A stretch of DNA of 64,000 bases from DASSOY01 sp035776675 (GTDB lineage Bacteria; Bacillota; Bacilli; Bacillales; DASSOY01): the NCBI GenBank assembly GCA_035776675.1, contig DASTWO010000033.1, positions 1-64,000 of the forward strand, in the 5' to 3' direction. The position numbers and the translations under genes are program-made. The notes under the pieces are model-generated. The model worked only from the letters and a program-made list of their open reading frames with translations, was not told the DNA's origin and made no database searches. Positions 40,405 through 49,117 of the stretch are shown one piece after another. The first letter of the stretch is position 1. Every line of letters starts with the position of its first letter.

Positions 40405-41511
40405 TTATTTTAAACTTTTCAGGAGAGAGCTGACATCTATGCTCCATCGTTCTCCCGGGGCGTTTCTGGTAACGGTAAAGGTCAGGGTTTGCTTCGTCTC
40501 ACCCCGTCCTTGCCAAAAGATACTGACCTCGACGGGAATCTTCACCCCAACAAGAGTGAAAGCATCATTTTCCTTCAGGGAAGAGGTGTTGTTAATGGCT
40601 TCGGCCCTTTTCAGAAGTTCAAAAAGCCGCTTTGTTTCTTTCGGATTACCTTGATCGAGCATCATCTCGAGTAATGGTTTGTTATGTTGGTTTAGCGCTA
40701 CGAGAAAAGCGTCGACTAATTCGTATGGTGTGGCTTCTTCAAGATAGTTGTAAAGTTTTCCGGACGACTGGTAAATCATGATCTCGTGAGCCGGATCCAT
40801 CTTCTCCGAACGGTGGGTTTTGCTTTGCCAAAAGTGTATGCAAAAATGGCCGGGAAATCCGTTTTGAAGTGCGCCGGCGCCATGCGGCATTCCGTGCATT
40901 GAAGCGGCAATCGTGCGTCCGTCTGTTTTTACAAGAATGGCTCGTCTCCGCCAACTCCAATGGCCGTTATAGATGTCCTTCATGATTTTCGTATCTTGTT
41001 CAGTCAATGGTTGTACATCTGCATGGGCATCACCGGCTCGCCGCTGAACTTTAAAGCTTTTGCCTGTCATCAGATCGACGACGGTAAATTTTGCGTTCCG
41101 CGGGATCAGTCGCTCCGCTTTACTCCATGGAATCAATGTACCGTAATGTTTATGGCGCAACTGGTTTGCATAGTTTAGCAGCCGTTTTTGGATTTTCTCC
41201 GGCAACAGCAACTGCTTTCCCGTCTGTAATTCAACGAAGTTTCCTTTCCGTCCGATGATCCATTTCTTCTTCCCGAAAGCTAAATACATATCGGAGAAAG
41301 GGAGGGGCTGTGAAGTCTCGGAATGTCGGCTTGACCGAATGGCGTGTGCCCATTTATCCGAATACATCGCCAGAGTCGACTTCAACTCGGCTTCTTGAGA
41401 AGACTTAACAATAATAGTGACTTTCTCAGCTTTCGATTGTGCCACTGCAGGGACACAAGGCAAAATAAGGCAGAACAGCATTAGGAAAATGAAGAACTTC
41501 CGCATCATCAT
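40405..41511 (-). CDS. Secreted protein of unknown function
   Basis: A 368-residue exported protein with an N-terminal signal peptide (MMMRKFFIFLMLFCLILPCVPAVAQ). A central domain (about 130-240) reads FTVVDLMTGKSFKVQRRAGDAHADVQPLT, WSWRRRAILV and MHGMPHGAGALQNGFPGHFCIHFWQSKTH. I have seen this segment in exported proteins of Bacilli and Clostridia, with conserved His and Cys that hint at an enzyme or metal site. A second domain follows (about 255-368). The start may be any of three adjacent ATGs. CGGAG favours the second or third. Its pairing with an L,D-transpeptidase suggests a wall role. Confidence 0.65.
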   Translation of the reverse strand: MMMRKFFIFLMLFCLILPCVPAVAQSKAEKVTIIVKSSQEAELKSTLAMYSDKWAHAIRSSRHSETSQPLPFSDMYLAFGKKKWIIGRKGNFVELQTGKQLLLPEKIQKRLLNYANQLRHKHYGTLIPWSKAERLIPRNAKFTVVDLMTGKSFKVQRRAGDAHADVQPLTEQDTKIMKDIYNGHWSWRRRAILVKTDGRTIAASMHGMPHGAGALQNGFPGHFCIHFWQSKTHRSEKMDPAHEIMIYQSSGKLYNYLEEATPYELVDAFLVALNQHNKPLLEMMLDQGNPKETKRLFELLKRAEAINNTSSLKENDAFTLVGVKIPVEVSIFWQGRGETKQTLTFTVTRNAPGERWSIDVSSLLKSLK

Positions 41512-41627
41512 AAGCTCCGATCCTGGTTTTCCTTTATTCTGGCTATTGGTGCCGAAAATTATGTGGGTTCAACAAAATTGACGAGGTCCAACACCGATTT
41601 TTTCAAATGTTTTATTGAATGGTCATA

Positions 41628-42755
41628 TTAGTTAATAATGCCGTGTTGGAGAATTTCAACATTGACCTCGGCATTCATTTGAATGTTCGGGTATTCCTTC
41701 GACCAATCGATCTTATCCCAAAGGTCGTGATGAAAGGCGATAATCTGTCGACCAATTCCTAACGGGTCGGCATTAGCCTTTTGCAATTTCTCGGCCACAT
41801 CATTGGCAAGTTTGGTCAGGACCTTTGAAAGTTTCTGATCTAACACTCGAATTTCCTTTTCTGTATTTAATTTGTCTTTCGGATATTCAATGGTTCTTAC
41901 TTTGAGATTTAAATGGAGGGCAGCTGAGATTTCCCCTTGTGCATTTACGTTAACCTGTATATCCGGATTGATATGCTTGGCCTCAATCGTAATGTAATTA
42001 TAGATGTCAGGTTTTCGGTTCTTGAATACCTTTGCCGTTATTCTCGCGAGATCGCCTTTCTGTCCGGATAACAATAGAAATAGGGTTGATTCCTTTGGGG
42101 TCAGATGGTAGCCCGTATATTTGTCACCATTGAAAAGGGCGAGACCGGCAACTTTGATTAAACCTTGTTGTTCTTTGACCTCAAGGAGCGGCAGAACGAT
42201 ATCAGATCCAGGATCAAGCATCTTTCCGCATATCCCCTGGATATTTTCATTTTCGCCGACCAATGTGGTTTTTCGGGCGCTGTCCAAAAGGTCAGAAAGA
42301 TAGGTGCTCACCTTTGTTTCACCACTGAGTGTTAGGTTAAGAGCGTTTTTCGACTTTCCATTTACCACTGCTAATTTAGCATTAAGAGCACTTGTCGGGT
42401 CACGGTAGAAGACATCCAGAAGCGGATAAACCTTTTGTTTGGCAAGCTTTTTTCCAAGTAAGAGCACTCTCATTTTGGAGGCGTCGAAGTTTTTGGATAT
42501 TTTATGGTTAATCTTCTCTCGCGACTCCCTTGGAGTATTGGCAACAGCCGATATGATTTGAACCGTTTCCCTTCCCGGTCCCTGACTAGTCTTCGAGATG
42601 TTGGGAATCGATACAGTTGTAAGCAATTTGCCGTTGTCAGTGAGGTCAAAACTAGCCCCCAAAACGAGCTTCGCGTCTTTAAACAGGCGTTGGTCCCAGC
42701 AGCCACTGAGAAGAACCAGAAGGCAAAGTGTAAGGGGCAAGATGATCACCTTCAT
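41628..42755 (-). CDS. gerAC: Ger(x)C family germinant receptor lipoprotein (GerAC-like)
   Basis: A 375-residue lipoprotein C subunit of a GerA-type nutrient receptor in the spore inner membrane. The signal peptide ends in the lipobox LLSGC (Cys19), followed by the typical WDQRLFKDAKLVLGASFD. The middle has RVLLLGKKLAKQKVYPLLDVFYRDP and the C-terminal domain includes LQKANADPLGIGRQIIAFHHDLWDK. AGGAGG precedes the ATG. It is the last gene of the A-B-C operon on the minus strand. Confidence 0.93.
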   Translation of the reverse strand: MKVIILPLTLCLLVLLSGCWDQRLFKDAKLVLGASFDLTDNGKLLTTVSIPNISKTSQGPGRETVQIISAVANTPRESREKINHKISKNFDASKMRVLLLGKKLAKQKVYPLLDVFYRDPTSALNAKLAVVNGKSKNALNLTLSGETKVSTYLSDLLDSARKTTLVGENENIQGICGKMLDPGSDIVLPLLEVKEQQGLIKVAGLALFNGDKYTGYHLTPKESTLFLLLSGQKGDLARITAKVFKNRKPDIYNYITIEAKHINPDIQVNVNAQGEISAALHLNLKVRTIEYPKDKLNTEKEIRVLDQKLSKVLTKLANDVAEKLQKANADPLGIGRQIIAFHHDLWDKIDWSKEYPNIQMNAEVNVEILQHGIIN

Positions 42756-42757
42756 TA

Positions 42758-43852
42758 TTAAATCCTCCTTTCTCTCATTCGGAACAGATAGGCTCCTAAT
42801 AAAAGAAGTGCTGGCAAGACAATGATAAATACTAAACCGATGGAGCCAATAAATTGACTGAAGGAGCGGATGGCAAGCTCATTTTCACCAGGTATAATAG
42901 AAATGATGAAAATGATGGCGGCGGTAAAGGGTACGAGCCGGGCGTGATTCCTTTGTCCAAGGCAATGGGCAAGTCCGTTGGAAGCCAAATACAAATATGT
43001 CATGAAGGAAGTAGTCACAGCCACCACCCATATAGACAAAAAGATGAGGTCAATACGTTCAATAATCTTGAAACTAAATGCTTTAAACATGTACAGAAGC
43101 GGTTCCGGTACGAGAGCTATTTCAGCAGGGCTGAAATACATGAAGCAGGTCAAAATAATGAAAGTATAAAATAACGTGACAAACAAATTGGCATAGGTAG
43201 CCGCTTTTAATTTCTGAGTAGCACTCCCTTGTACGTAAGGGTAGATGACCAGCAAAATTTCAAAACCAGCCATTGAAGAAAACGCGGCTTTCACACCTTG
43301 CGAAATCCCCGACACCCCCGATTGCCCAATGGGCAACAGATAAAGATAGTTGCTGTCCTTCAGTGTGAAAACCATAAAGAAGAGCAAGAAGACAAACAAG
43401 ACGGATACAAATGTATAAAATCTCGCAAGGACCCGCAGATTCTCCTTTGCTATGTAGACGCCCGCGGCTACCATCAAAAGAATGATGATCCATTGAGGCG
43501 TTTTTGGCAGAACCCACACGTTAAGTGTTCTACTGAAAAGAATCAGAATTAAACTTCCTGTAAGCACAAAGTAGCCAAAATAGCCGAGAGAAATAAGCGT
43601 TCCGGCCCATTTCCCCGTGATTCTTTTGGCAATCGTAAACAAGGTGGAATGATAAAAGCGGCGATTAAGGACCCAGATCATAAGAATCAGGATCTGGGTA
43701 ATTCCTCCTGCCAAAAGCATGGAAATCCAACCGTCGCCTTTCGCAGCAAGAAAGACGGTGTAGGGCAGTGAAAGGATACTGACGCCGATTTGGGTTTGGA
43801 TAATCAGAAAGAATAATTGATTTGTCGTTACATGGTTTTCACCTTTTATCAT
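42758..43852 (-). CDS. gerAB: GerAB-like germinant receptor permease subunit
   Basis: A 364-residue protein with ten hydrophobic helices, of the spore germination permease family within the APC superfamily. This subunit holds the germinant-binding pocket in characterised receptors. Visible marks are the first helix QLFFLIIQTQIGVSILSLPY and later GFEILLVIYPYV. It overlaps the end of the GerAA gene by 14 bases and is 2 bases from the GerAC gene. Confidence 0.93.
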   Translation of the reverse strand: MIKGENHVTTNQLFFLIIQTQIGVSILSLPYTVFLAAKGDGWISMLLAGGITQILILMIWVLNRRFYHSTLFTIAKRITGKWAGTLISLGYFGYFVLTGSLILILFSRTLNVWVLPKTPQWIIILLMVAAGVYIAKENLRVLARFYTFVSVLFVFLLFFMVFTLKDSNYLYLLPIGQSGVSGISQGVKAAFSSMAGFEILLVIYPYVQGSATQKLKAATYANLFVTLFYTFIILTCFMYFSPAEIALVPEPLLYMFKAFSFKIIERIDLIFLSIWVVAVTTSFMTYLYLASNGLAHCLGQRNHARLVPFTAAIIFIISIIPGENELAIRSFSQFIGSIGLVFIIVLPALLLLGAYLFRMRERRI

Positions 43853-45350
43853 TCTTCCATCCCCTTGATTTTTGGGCTCTCCTCATTTTTTGCGGGTGAG
43901 GATCATTCGGTCTCAAATCCATCAACCACAACGGCAGCCGGATAAAGGTATCCTTTAGATCCTTCCATCTAAATGGAGCCAGTGGCGCAAAGAATGGCGT
44001 TCCGTATGACTCCAACTTACATAAATGAATTAACAGAAACATAAGCGCAAAGACAATTCCGACAAACCCCAAAGTTGCAGCTGAGAACATCAACGGGAAT
44101 GTCAAAATTCGGACGGCAGTACTCATTTCGTTAGAAGGTACGACAAAAGAGGAAATCGCCGTCAGTGCAATGATAATGATCATGATGTTCGAAATTAATC
44201 CTGCCATCACAACAGCGTCCCCGATCACAAGACCACCGACAATACCGATTGTTTGTCCGATCGAAGTCGGAAGTCTGATTCCGGCTTCTCTGATTAATTC
44301 AATCGTAATCACCATGAATAACGCTTCAAATAGCGGAGGGTAGGGAATTTCATTAACAGAAGTTTTCAACGGCAACACAAGCTCGTCCGGAATGACCTCG
44401 AAGTGGTATCCGGCGACAGCGATATAGAATGAAGGCAGACCAATCGCTATCAGAAAGCTCATTAATCTCATTAATCTTATATAAGTTGCCGGAATCCAAC
44501 GGCTGTTGAAATCGTCAGGCGATTGATAGAAAGCAAAGAAAGTAACCGGCAGAATCAGAACAGTCGGGCTTCCTTCTGTAACGATGAGAACCCGGCCTTC
44601 CATAAGATTGGCCATGGCCCGGTCTGGCCTTTCGGTATTTAAAGTTTGAGGGAAGAAGGAAAACGAAGAATCCTCAATAAATTCTTCAACGAACCCCGGA
44701 CTCATAATCATATCGGAAGTGATAGCTTTAAGGCGTTGCTCTACTTTGTGGACAACTTCCGGATCGGCTAAACCTTTCATATAAATCAAAGAGGTATTGG
44801 TTTTGGTTTTCTTTCCTAATTTATAATAATTCACACAAAGGTCAGGGTTTTCAATGCGTTTGCGAATTAAATTGATGTTGATGATCATATTTTCCACGAA
44901 TCCTTCGTGGGAACCTCTGACCACCTTTTCATTATCCGGTTCATCTACTTGACGGTTATATGCGGAAGTAGTAGGGAACACATACAATTGCTTGTCCCCG
45001 TTTTCAATTAGAATACTGTGACCCTCAAGAATGGCTTTAACGGCTTGATAGAGATCATCCGTTTTGATGGCTTTAGACTTGGTCTCCTTTATGTTTTCAT
45101 GTGAACTTGCTCTTGGTGAGAGAATTCGCTCTTGAAGTTTTTCCTGGTCGACCAGGGTCTCAAGATAGACCAAAATCGTTTTCTCATTGATTCCGCGCAA
45201 TCTTAAATCGCTTGGATGATTTAATACTTTTTTGATAAAGTCAATATTTTTCTTTAACGAAGCTGATGTTTTCTTTGTATCCATTTCTTCAGAGGTATTT
45301 GTTTGTTCTTTCCATTTGCGAAACGAAGACAACCATTTCACCGATATCAC
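43839..45350 (-). CDS. gerAA: GerAA-like germinant receptor subunit
   Basis: A 503-residue A subunit. The N-terminal soluble part (about 25-290) is followed by five to six membrane helices. Family marks are DQEKLQERIL, EFIEDSSFSFFPQTLNTERPDRAMANLMEGRVLIVTEGSPTVLILPVTFFAFYQSPDDF and IGLPSFYIAVAGYHFEVIPDELVLPL. The start is taken as GTG 45350. A GTG at 45341 is equally possible and no clear ribosome binding site decides. Operons of this kind are normally read by sigma-G in the forespore. I could not define a convincing sigma-G promoter. Confidence 0.92.
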   Translation of the reverse strand: MISVKWLSSFRKWKEQTNTSEEMDTKKTSASLKKNIDFIKKVLNHPSDLRLRGINEKTILVYLETLVDQEKLQERILSPRASSHENIKETKSKAIKTDDLYQAVKAILEGHSILIENGDKQLYVFPTTSAYNRQVDEPDNEKVVRGSHEGFVENMIININLIRKRIENPDLCVNYYKLGKKTKTNTSLIYMKGLADPEVVHKVEQRLKAITSDMIMSPGFVEEFIEDSSFSFFPQTLNTERPDRAMANLMEGRVLIVTEGSPTVLILPVTFFAFYQSPDDFNSRWIPATYIRLMRLMSFLIAIGLPSFYIAVAGYHFEVIPDELVLPLKTSVNEIPYPPLFEALFMVITIELIREAGIRLPTSIGQTIGIVGGLVIGDAVVMAGLISNIMIIIIALTAISSFVVPSNEMSTAVRILTFPLMFSAATLGFVGIVFALMFLLIHLCKLESYGTPFFAPLAPFRWKDLKDTFIRLPLWLMDLRPNDPHPQKMRRAQKSRGWKNDKR

Positions 45351-45383
45351 CCAATTTAGTATATTGAACGCTGTTGTCTTGCA

Positions 45384-45427
45384 AAAATAAGGTGTCTCAC
45401 AACATCAGTTTTGTTGTAAAACACCTT
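45384..45427 (-). terminator. Terminator of the small gene upstream of the gerA-type operon
   Basis: AAGGTGT (45389-45395) pairs with ACACCTT (45421-45427), and inside it ACAAC (45399-45403) pairs with GTTGT (45413-45417). Read on the minus strand it is followed by ATTTTTG. A CTTTAT follows on the plus strand. Confidence 0.75.
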
Positions 45428-45509
45428 CTTTATACACATAAGTAAATGAAGTTGTGGGTTCCATACAAAGGCCAGGTTGTTTCATATTACAGGAACAGGC
45501 TTCATTCAA

Positions 45510-45710
45510 TTATTCCTTCTCCCGTTTGGAGACCTCTCCGCGGAAATGATTTTTCTCTTCCGCCTCGCCTGATGTTCCTTCTAATTCACCGGAATACGGA
45601 AAGACGAAATCCCCTCTGCTCTCGTCCATGCTAACCATGGTTTCCGGATTCAACGGCGTGTCTGTCGGGATTTCCTTCCTGCGTTCGTGCCATTCTTCAT
45701 TTTGTCCCAT
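45510..45710 (-). CDS. Small acidic hydrophilic protein of unknown function
   Basis: A 66-residue protein, highly charged (many Glu, with Lys and Arg), with a central segment TPLNPETMVSMDESRGDFVFPYSGELEG that looks like a conserved small domain. I do not recognise the family with confidence. A clear GGAGGTG lies before the ATG, and a good terminator follows, so the gene is probably real. It lies upstream of the gerA-type operon on the same strand, so a sporulation role is possible. Confidence 0.6.
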   Translation of the reverse strand: MGQNEEWHERRKEIPTDTPLNPETMVSMDESRGDFVFPYSGELEGTSGEAEEKNHFRGEVSKREKE

Positions 45711-45910
45711 ACCAACACCTCCATTTCGTATAGGATGAGCTAAATAGAAACTTTTTAAACATTGGGTACATATGCAGATTTCGAAGTGAATAACTTTTAT
45801 AACGACACCATCTATATGGAAAAGAAGACTCCGCCAGGGTGGTTTCCTTGCTGAAAACAGACACTGACAAGGCCGGCTTTATTCAAATTTCGGGGTTTGG
45901 AGGAACAGGA

Positions 45911-46735
45911 ATGAACGAATATGGTGTACCCGAGGTGTTTGCATCCGAAGCGAAAGGTTCACTTAAGGCAGTATATGCTGATATTCAAAATGTGTTAAAA
46001 GTGCCCATTGTTCATTTTATATTCCGGACTTTGGCAGGGTATGAACAATTTCTTACAATTGGCTGGAAACAGATTCGTCCCAATATGTTAACGTTCGAAG
46101 CTAAGAGATCGGCTGAAATTCTTCGCTATCCTGATCTTACTGTTAACGTGCCAAGTATTGATTGGTCCCGTTACTATGAGAAACGAGTCTTGGATCGTCT
46201 GCGTTCAACCGTATTTATGTTCAATTATGTCAATCCGAAGTTATTGTTAATCGCAAGCGCCTGGGCTGAAAGTCTGGCAGTCCGCCCCAACAAAGGCCAG
46301 AAGAAAGTCAAAGGGACCCTGAACCCGGGTATTCTTTCGGGTCTTCCTTCTGTGGATCTCGTTAATATTCTTGAGGCTCCGCCGCCGATTGGTGAATTGT
46401 TATTGGACATCACCAAGAAGCATCGACATTATGAACCTTCCAGCGACTACCGGGCATTTGCTCATTATCCGCAATTTTTGCGATTAGCCTGGACTCATTT
46501 GCGTCGTTTTGTTGGATCGGCCGAATATACATTGATTCGGGAGCGGCTGCTCTGGCAATCGGTTCAGCAAACCAAATCATTACCCTATCCTGTAACCGTT
46601 GATCGTGCAATATTGGAAAAGTACTACTCTCCTGCGGAAATCGCCGGAATCATGGGGATTGTTTCTATGTTTCAGAATGTACTTCCGGACTTGATCATTG
46701 ACGGTGAATTCTTCAGGAGGATCTTGATCACTTAG
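45911..46735 (+). CDS. DehI-family halocarboxylic acid dehalogenase-like protein
   Basis: A 274-residue all-helical protein of the DehI (group I 2-haloacid dehalogenase) family, built of two similar halves. Marks are VPEVFASEAKGSLKAVYADIQNVLKVPIVHFIFRTLAGYEQFL and, in the second half, DYRAFAHYPQFLRLAWTHLRRFV, which repeats the pattern. Many Bacilli carry this family with no shown dehalogenase activity. ATG 45911 is best: GGAGGA lies six bases upstream. A GTG at 45839 would add 24 residues without a good site. Confidence 0.78.
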   Translation: MNEYGVPEVFASEAKGSLKAVYADIQNVLKVPIVHFIFRTLAGYEQFLTIGWKQIRPNMLTFEAKRSAEILRYPDLTVNVPSIDWSRYYEKRVLDRLRSTVFMFNYVNPKLLLIASAWAESLAVRPNKGQKKVKGTLNPGILSGLPSVDLVNILEAPPPIGELLLDITKKHRHYEPSSDYRAFAHYPQFLRLAWTHLRRFVGSAEYTLIRERLLWQSVQQTKSLPYPVTVDRAILEKYYSPAEIAGIMGIVSMFQNVLPDLIIDGEFFRRILIT

Positions 46736-46749
46736 AAACGGGTTCGATG

Positions 46750-46782
46750 CCGACTCCAATTGATTGGAGTCGGAATTTTTTT
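46750..46782 (+). terminator. Terminator after the DehI-family gene
   Basis: CCGACTCCAA (46750-46759) and TTGGAGTCGG (46764-46773) form a perfect 10-bp stem with a TTGA loop, followed by AA and seven T. Confidence 0.92.
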
Positions 46783-46851
46783 ATGAAGGATTTCCTGGCG
46801 CAAAGCCGAAATACTAATAAGGAAAGGTCGTTTACATAAAGGAGTACGATC

Positions 46852-47388
46852 ATGAAGCAAATTTATATGATTAGGCATTGCGAGGCGGAAGGACAGGCTC
46901 CCGATGCCTCTTTGACTGCTGAAGGTCAGCGGCAAGCGCAAGAACTGGCGAAGCAATTGAAGAATAAGCCAATTGACCGGATTGTATCGAGTCCATTTAG
47001 TAGAGCGGTGGATTCTATAGAACCTCTCGCCGAACAAAAGGAAATCCCGGTAGAGAAGGATCAAAGATTGAAAGAAAGGATCTTAAGCGGAGCCCCGCTT
47101 GAGGACTGGCAAGAATGCCTAAAGCAATCTTTTGAAGATCTTGACATATGTTATGAGGGAGGGGAATCGGGGCGCGAAGCTATGACGAGAGGGGTCAGCT
47201 TGCTCCGTGAGCTTCTTGACAGTTCCGATGATAAAATTGCTGTTGTTACGCACGGAGGTTTAATGGCATTGATGCTGCATCATTTTGACTTCCGTTTCGG
47301 GTTTTCGGATTGGGCCAATTTAATGAACCCGGACATTTATCGTCTTACCTTTCATAATACGATATATCCGGAAATTCAGCGGATGTAA
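46852..47388 (+). CDS. Histidine phosphatase (phosphoglycerate mutase-like)
   Basis: A 178-residue enzyme of histidine phosphatase clan branch 1. The catalytic motif is RHCEAEGQ with Arg8 and phospho-acceptor His9. The second His is in AVVTHGGLMALM near 137, and Arg in SSPFSRAVDSIEPL contacts phosphate. Substrate unknown. CobC-like or broad sugar phosphatases are similar. AAAGGAG precedes the ATG. It overlaps the next reading frame region by one base and is probably cotranscribed with the GNAT gene. Confidence 0.9.
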   Translation: MKQIYMIRHCEAEGQAPDASLTAEGQRQAQELAKQLKNKPIDRIVSSPFSRAVDSIEPLAEQKEIPVEKDQRLKERILSGAPLEDWQECLKQSFEDLDICYEGGESGREAMTRGVSLLRELLDSSDDKIAVVTHGGLMALMLHHFDFRFGFSDWANLMNPDIYRLTFHNTIYPEIQRM

Positions 47389-47414
47389 TGAGAAATAAAT
47401 GGAGGAATGGAATC

Positions 47415-47981
47415 ATGGATCCTGTATTATTGAATTTTCCAATGGAGATCACTACGGATCGGCTTTGGCTTCACGTGCCAAGACCGGGTGAAGGGGAAGA
47501 AGTCAACGAAGCTATCCGAGAGTCGGTGGATGAACTAAAGCCATGGCTACACTTTGCGAGAGAGGTGCCAGCGGTGGAAGATACCGAGAAAAATATACGC
47601 GAAGCGTACAGCAAATATTTATTAAGGAAAAATTTGCGTTTCCACATTTATGATCGAGAAAATCGCGACTTTCTTGGCGTCATCGGCCTGAATCATATCA
47701 ATTGGGATATTCCCAAGTTTGAAATTTACTATTGGATGCGGACCAGTGCCGCTGGAAAGGGCTATATGAGCGAGGCTGCCGAGGCGGTAAATGAATTTGC
47801 TTTTCGGGAACTGAAAGCGAATCGTGTGGAAATTCGAGTGGCTACCAAGAATACAGGAAGCCGGAAAATTCCGGAGAAGCTTGGCTATGCCCTTGAAGGC
47901 GTTCTGAGAAATGAAGACAAACATTCCGACGGGCATTTAATGGACATGTGCGTATATGCGAAGGTGCCGGAAGACCAATGA
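47415..47981 (+). CDS. GNAT acetyltransferase, RimJ/RimL type
   Basis: A 188-residue acetyltransferase_3 family protein. It starts with ITTDRLWLHVPRPGEGEEV and has the beta bulge region FEIYYWMRTSAAGKGYMSEAAEAVNEFAF (acetyl-CoA loop) and RVEIRVATKNTGSRKIPEKLGYALEGVLRNEDKHSDGHLMDMCVYAKV. Relatives acetylate ribosomal protein N termini or antibiotics. ATG 47415 with TGGAGG nine bases upstream is preferred over the ATG at 47388. Confidence 0.9.
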   Translation: MDPVLLNFPMEITTDRLWLHVPRPGEGEEVNEAIRESVDELKPWLHFAREVPAVEDTEKNIREAYSKYLLRKNLRFHIYDRENRDFLGVIGLNHINWDIPKFEIYYWMRTSAAGKGYMSEAAEAVNEFAFRELKANRVEIRVATKNTGSRKIPEKLGYALEGVLRNEDKHSDGHLMDMCVYAKVPEDQ

Positions 47982-47991
47982 ATTGAAGGAA

Positions 47992-48228
47992 TTACGGGGA
48001 GGGGGAACCGAGCGGAACAACCGGAGCACCTGTAGCTGGCTCCGGTCCATTATAAGGAACGCCCGGCTGTTCCAATTCAGGTGCCGGTTCGGTATATCCT
48101 CCCGTATTGTATAAATTAGCCAGAGTGTTGATGCACCCCGCGCTCCCAATTTGTAAGACGGAAGAATTCGTGATGCCTCCGACTTTCAGGAAGTGGATAT
48201 TAATATCTTGTGTAATATAAAAGTTCAT
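47992..48228 (-). CDS. gerPB: Spore germination protein GerPB
   Basis: A 78-residue protein: MNFYITQDINIHFLKVGGITNSSVLQIGSAGCINTLANLYNTGG, then a Pro/Gly-rich tail. This is the GerPB pattern. GerP proteins sit in the spore coat and let germinants pass. ATG 48228 has GGAGG upstream; longer in-frame starts overlap the preceding gene. In B. subtilis gerPB is the second gene of the operon, whereas here it is last. Confidence 0.87.
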   Translation of the reverse strand: MNFYITQDINIHFLKVGGITNSSVLQIGSAGCINTLANLYNTGGYTEPAPELEQPGVPYNGPEPATGAPVVPLGSPSP

Positions 48229-48244
48229 TTCCGCTCTTCCTCCG

Positions 48245-48460
48245 TTATCCGAACGAAATATTATTGGAATCTTTAAGATCCGGATCCGGCACGATCGTTT
48301 GGCTAAATCCGCTATAGATCCAATGGAAATTTCCGGTGCTGAAGGACCCTGCTCCAGAATAAGATTTTGACGTTGAGGTCGGGTCGATTTCCAGTGTATC
48401 GCCAAATTCAATGACGCCACTGTTATTGTCTATTTTAATAGGCCCTACGATGGCAGGCAT
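48245..48460 (-). CDS. gerPF: GerPA/GerPF-family spore germination protein (fifth gene)
   Basis: A 71-residue protein beginning MPAIVGPIKIDNNSGVIEFGDTLEIDP and containing SKSYSGAGSFSTGNF, the family hallmark. GerPA and GerPF are homologous, and the symbol here is given by position after gerPE. ATG 48460 follows CAAAGGATG. An in-frame ATG three codons earlier lies within that site. Confidence 0.82.
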   Translation of the reverse strand: MPAIVGPIKIDNNSGVIEFGDTLEIDPTSTSKSYSGAGSFSTGNFHWIYSGFSQTIVPDPDLKDSNNISFG

Positions 48461-48530
48461 AATAAACATCCTTTGCTGCTTGATTTAGATTATTAGTATA
48501 TGTCACGTGAATTTTGAAGTTCGGGCAGTT

Positions 48531-48911
48531 TTACTCTTCTGAAGGCGGGAAGAAGAAATGTCGAAAATGTTGGACGCGAGATTCAGCGTCTGTGCTTTGG
48601 GCTGAACCCACATGTAGCATTCCTGAGGCGGCAATGCCCATGATTCGGATATTGCCGACCTTGATAACAGGCACTTCGTTGTACGTAGACATTTTCACGT
48701 TACATTCGAAAGGAACCTCAGGAATCTTTTGCGCATAAACATCAAAGGCAGTGTAATCCCCTTCGTCACTGCGATAAATGGGGTATTCCTTCTGTACAGC
48801 CAAAGCTTTGGAACGCGGAGTAAGCTTTACACTGTCCCCAACTTGAATAACTGAGCTCGAAACGCTGCTGTTGACTTCGACAGTATCAACGAGTGACAAT
48901 CTTTTCGGCAT
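48531..48911 (-). CDS. gerPE: Spore germination protein GerPE
   Basis: A 126-residue protein: RLSLVDTVEVNSSVSSSVIQVGDSVKLTPRSKALAVQKE at the start and VPVIKVGNIRIMGIAASGMLHVGSAQSTDAESRVQHFR at the end, both typical of GerPE. AGGAGG precedes ATG 48911. Starts further upstream overlap gerPD and are rejected. Confidence 0.88.
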   Translation of the reverse strand: MPKRLSLVDTVEVNSSVSSSVIQVGDSVKLTPRSKALAVQKEYPIYRSDEGDYTAFDVYAQKIPEVPFECNVKMSTYNEVPVIKVGNIRIMGIAASGMLHVGSAQSTDAESRVQHFRHFFFPPSEE

Positions 48912-48925
48912 GGAAGATGTCCTCC

Positions 48926-49117
48926 TTAGGATGTGGAAGTCAGTGGAACTTGTGGAAAAGTGACCTGACCAATGATTAAGGATTCGGGCGGCGTGTCGAA
49001 AATGGAAGAACACTCAATTTGTTCAGCGTCTCCCACCAATACGATCGAAGAGGTCGTCACCCCAGTAACTTCCATTTCACCGACAGATAAACCTCGATTT
49101 ACGACTGTGAAATTCAT
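48926..49117 (-). CDS. gerPD: Spore germination protein GerPD
   Basis: A 63-residue protein: MNFTVVNRGLSVGEMEVTGVTTSSIVLVGDAEQIECSSIFDTP, the GerPD pattern. Start overlaps the gerPC stop by four bases, with GGAGGAG upstream. Confidence 0.88.
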   Translation of the reverse strand: MNFTVVNRGLSVGEMEVTGVTTSSIVLVGDAEQIECSSIFDTPPESLIIGQVTFPQVPLTSTS

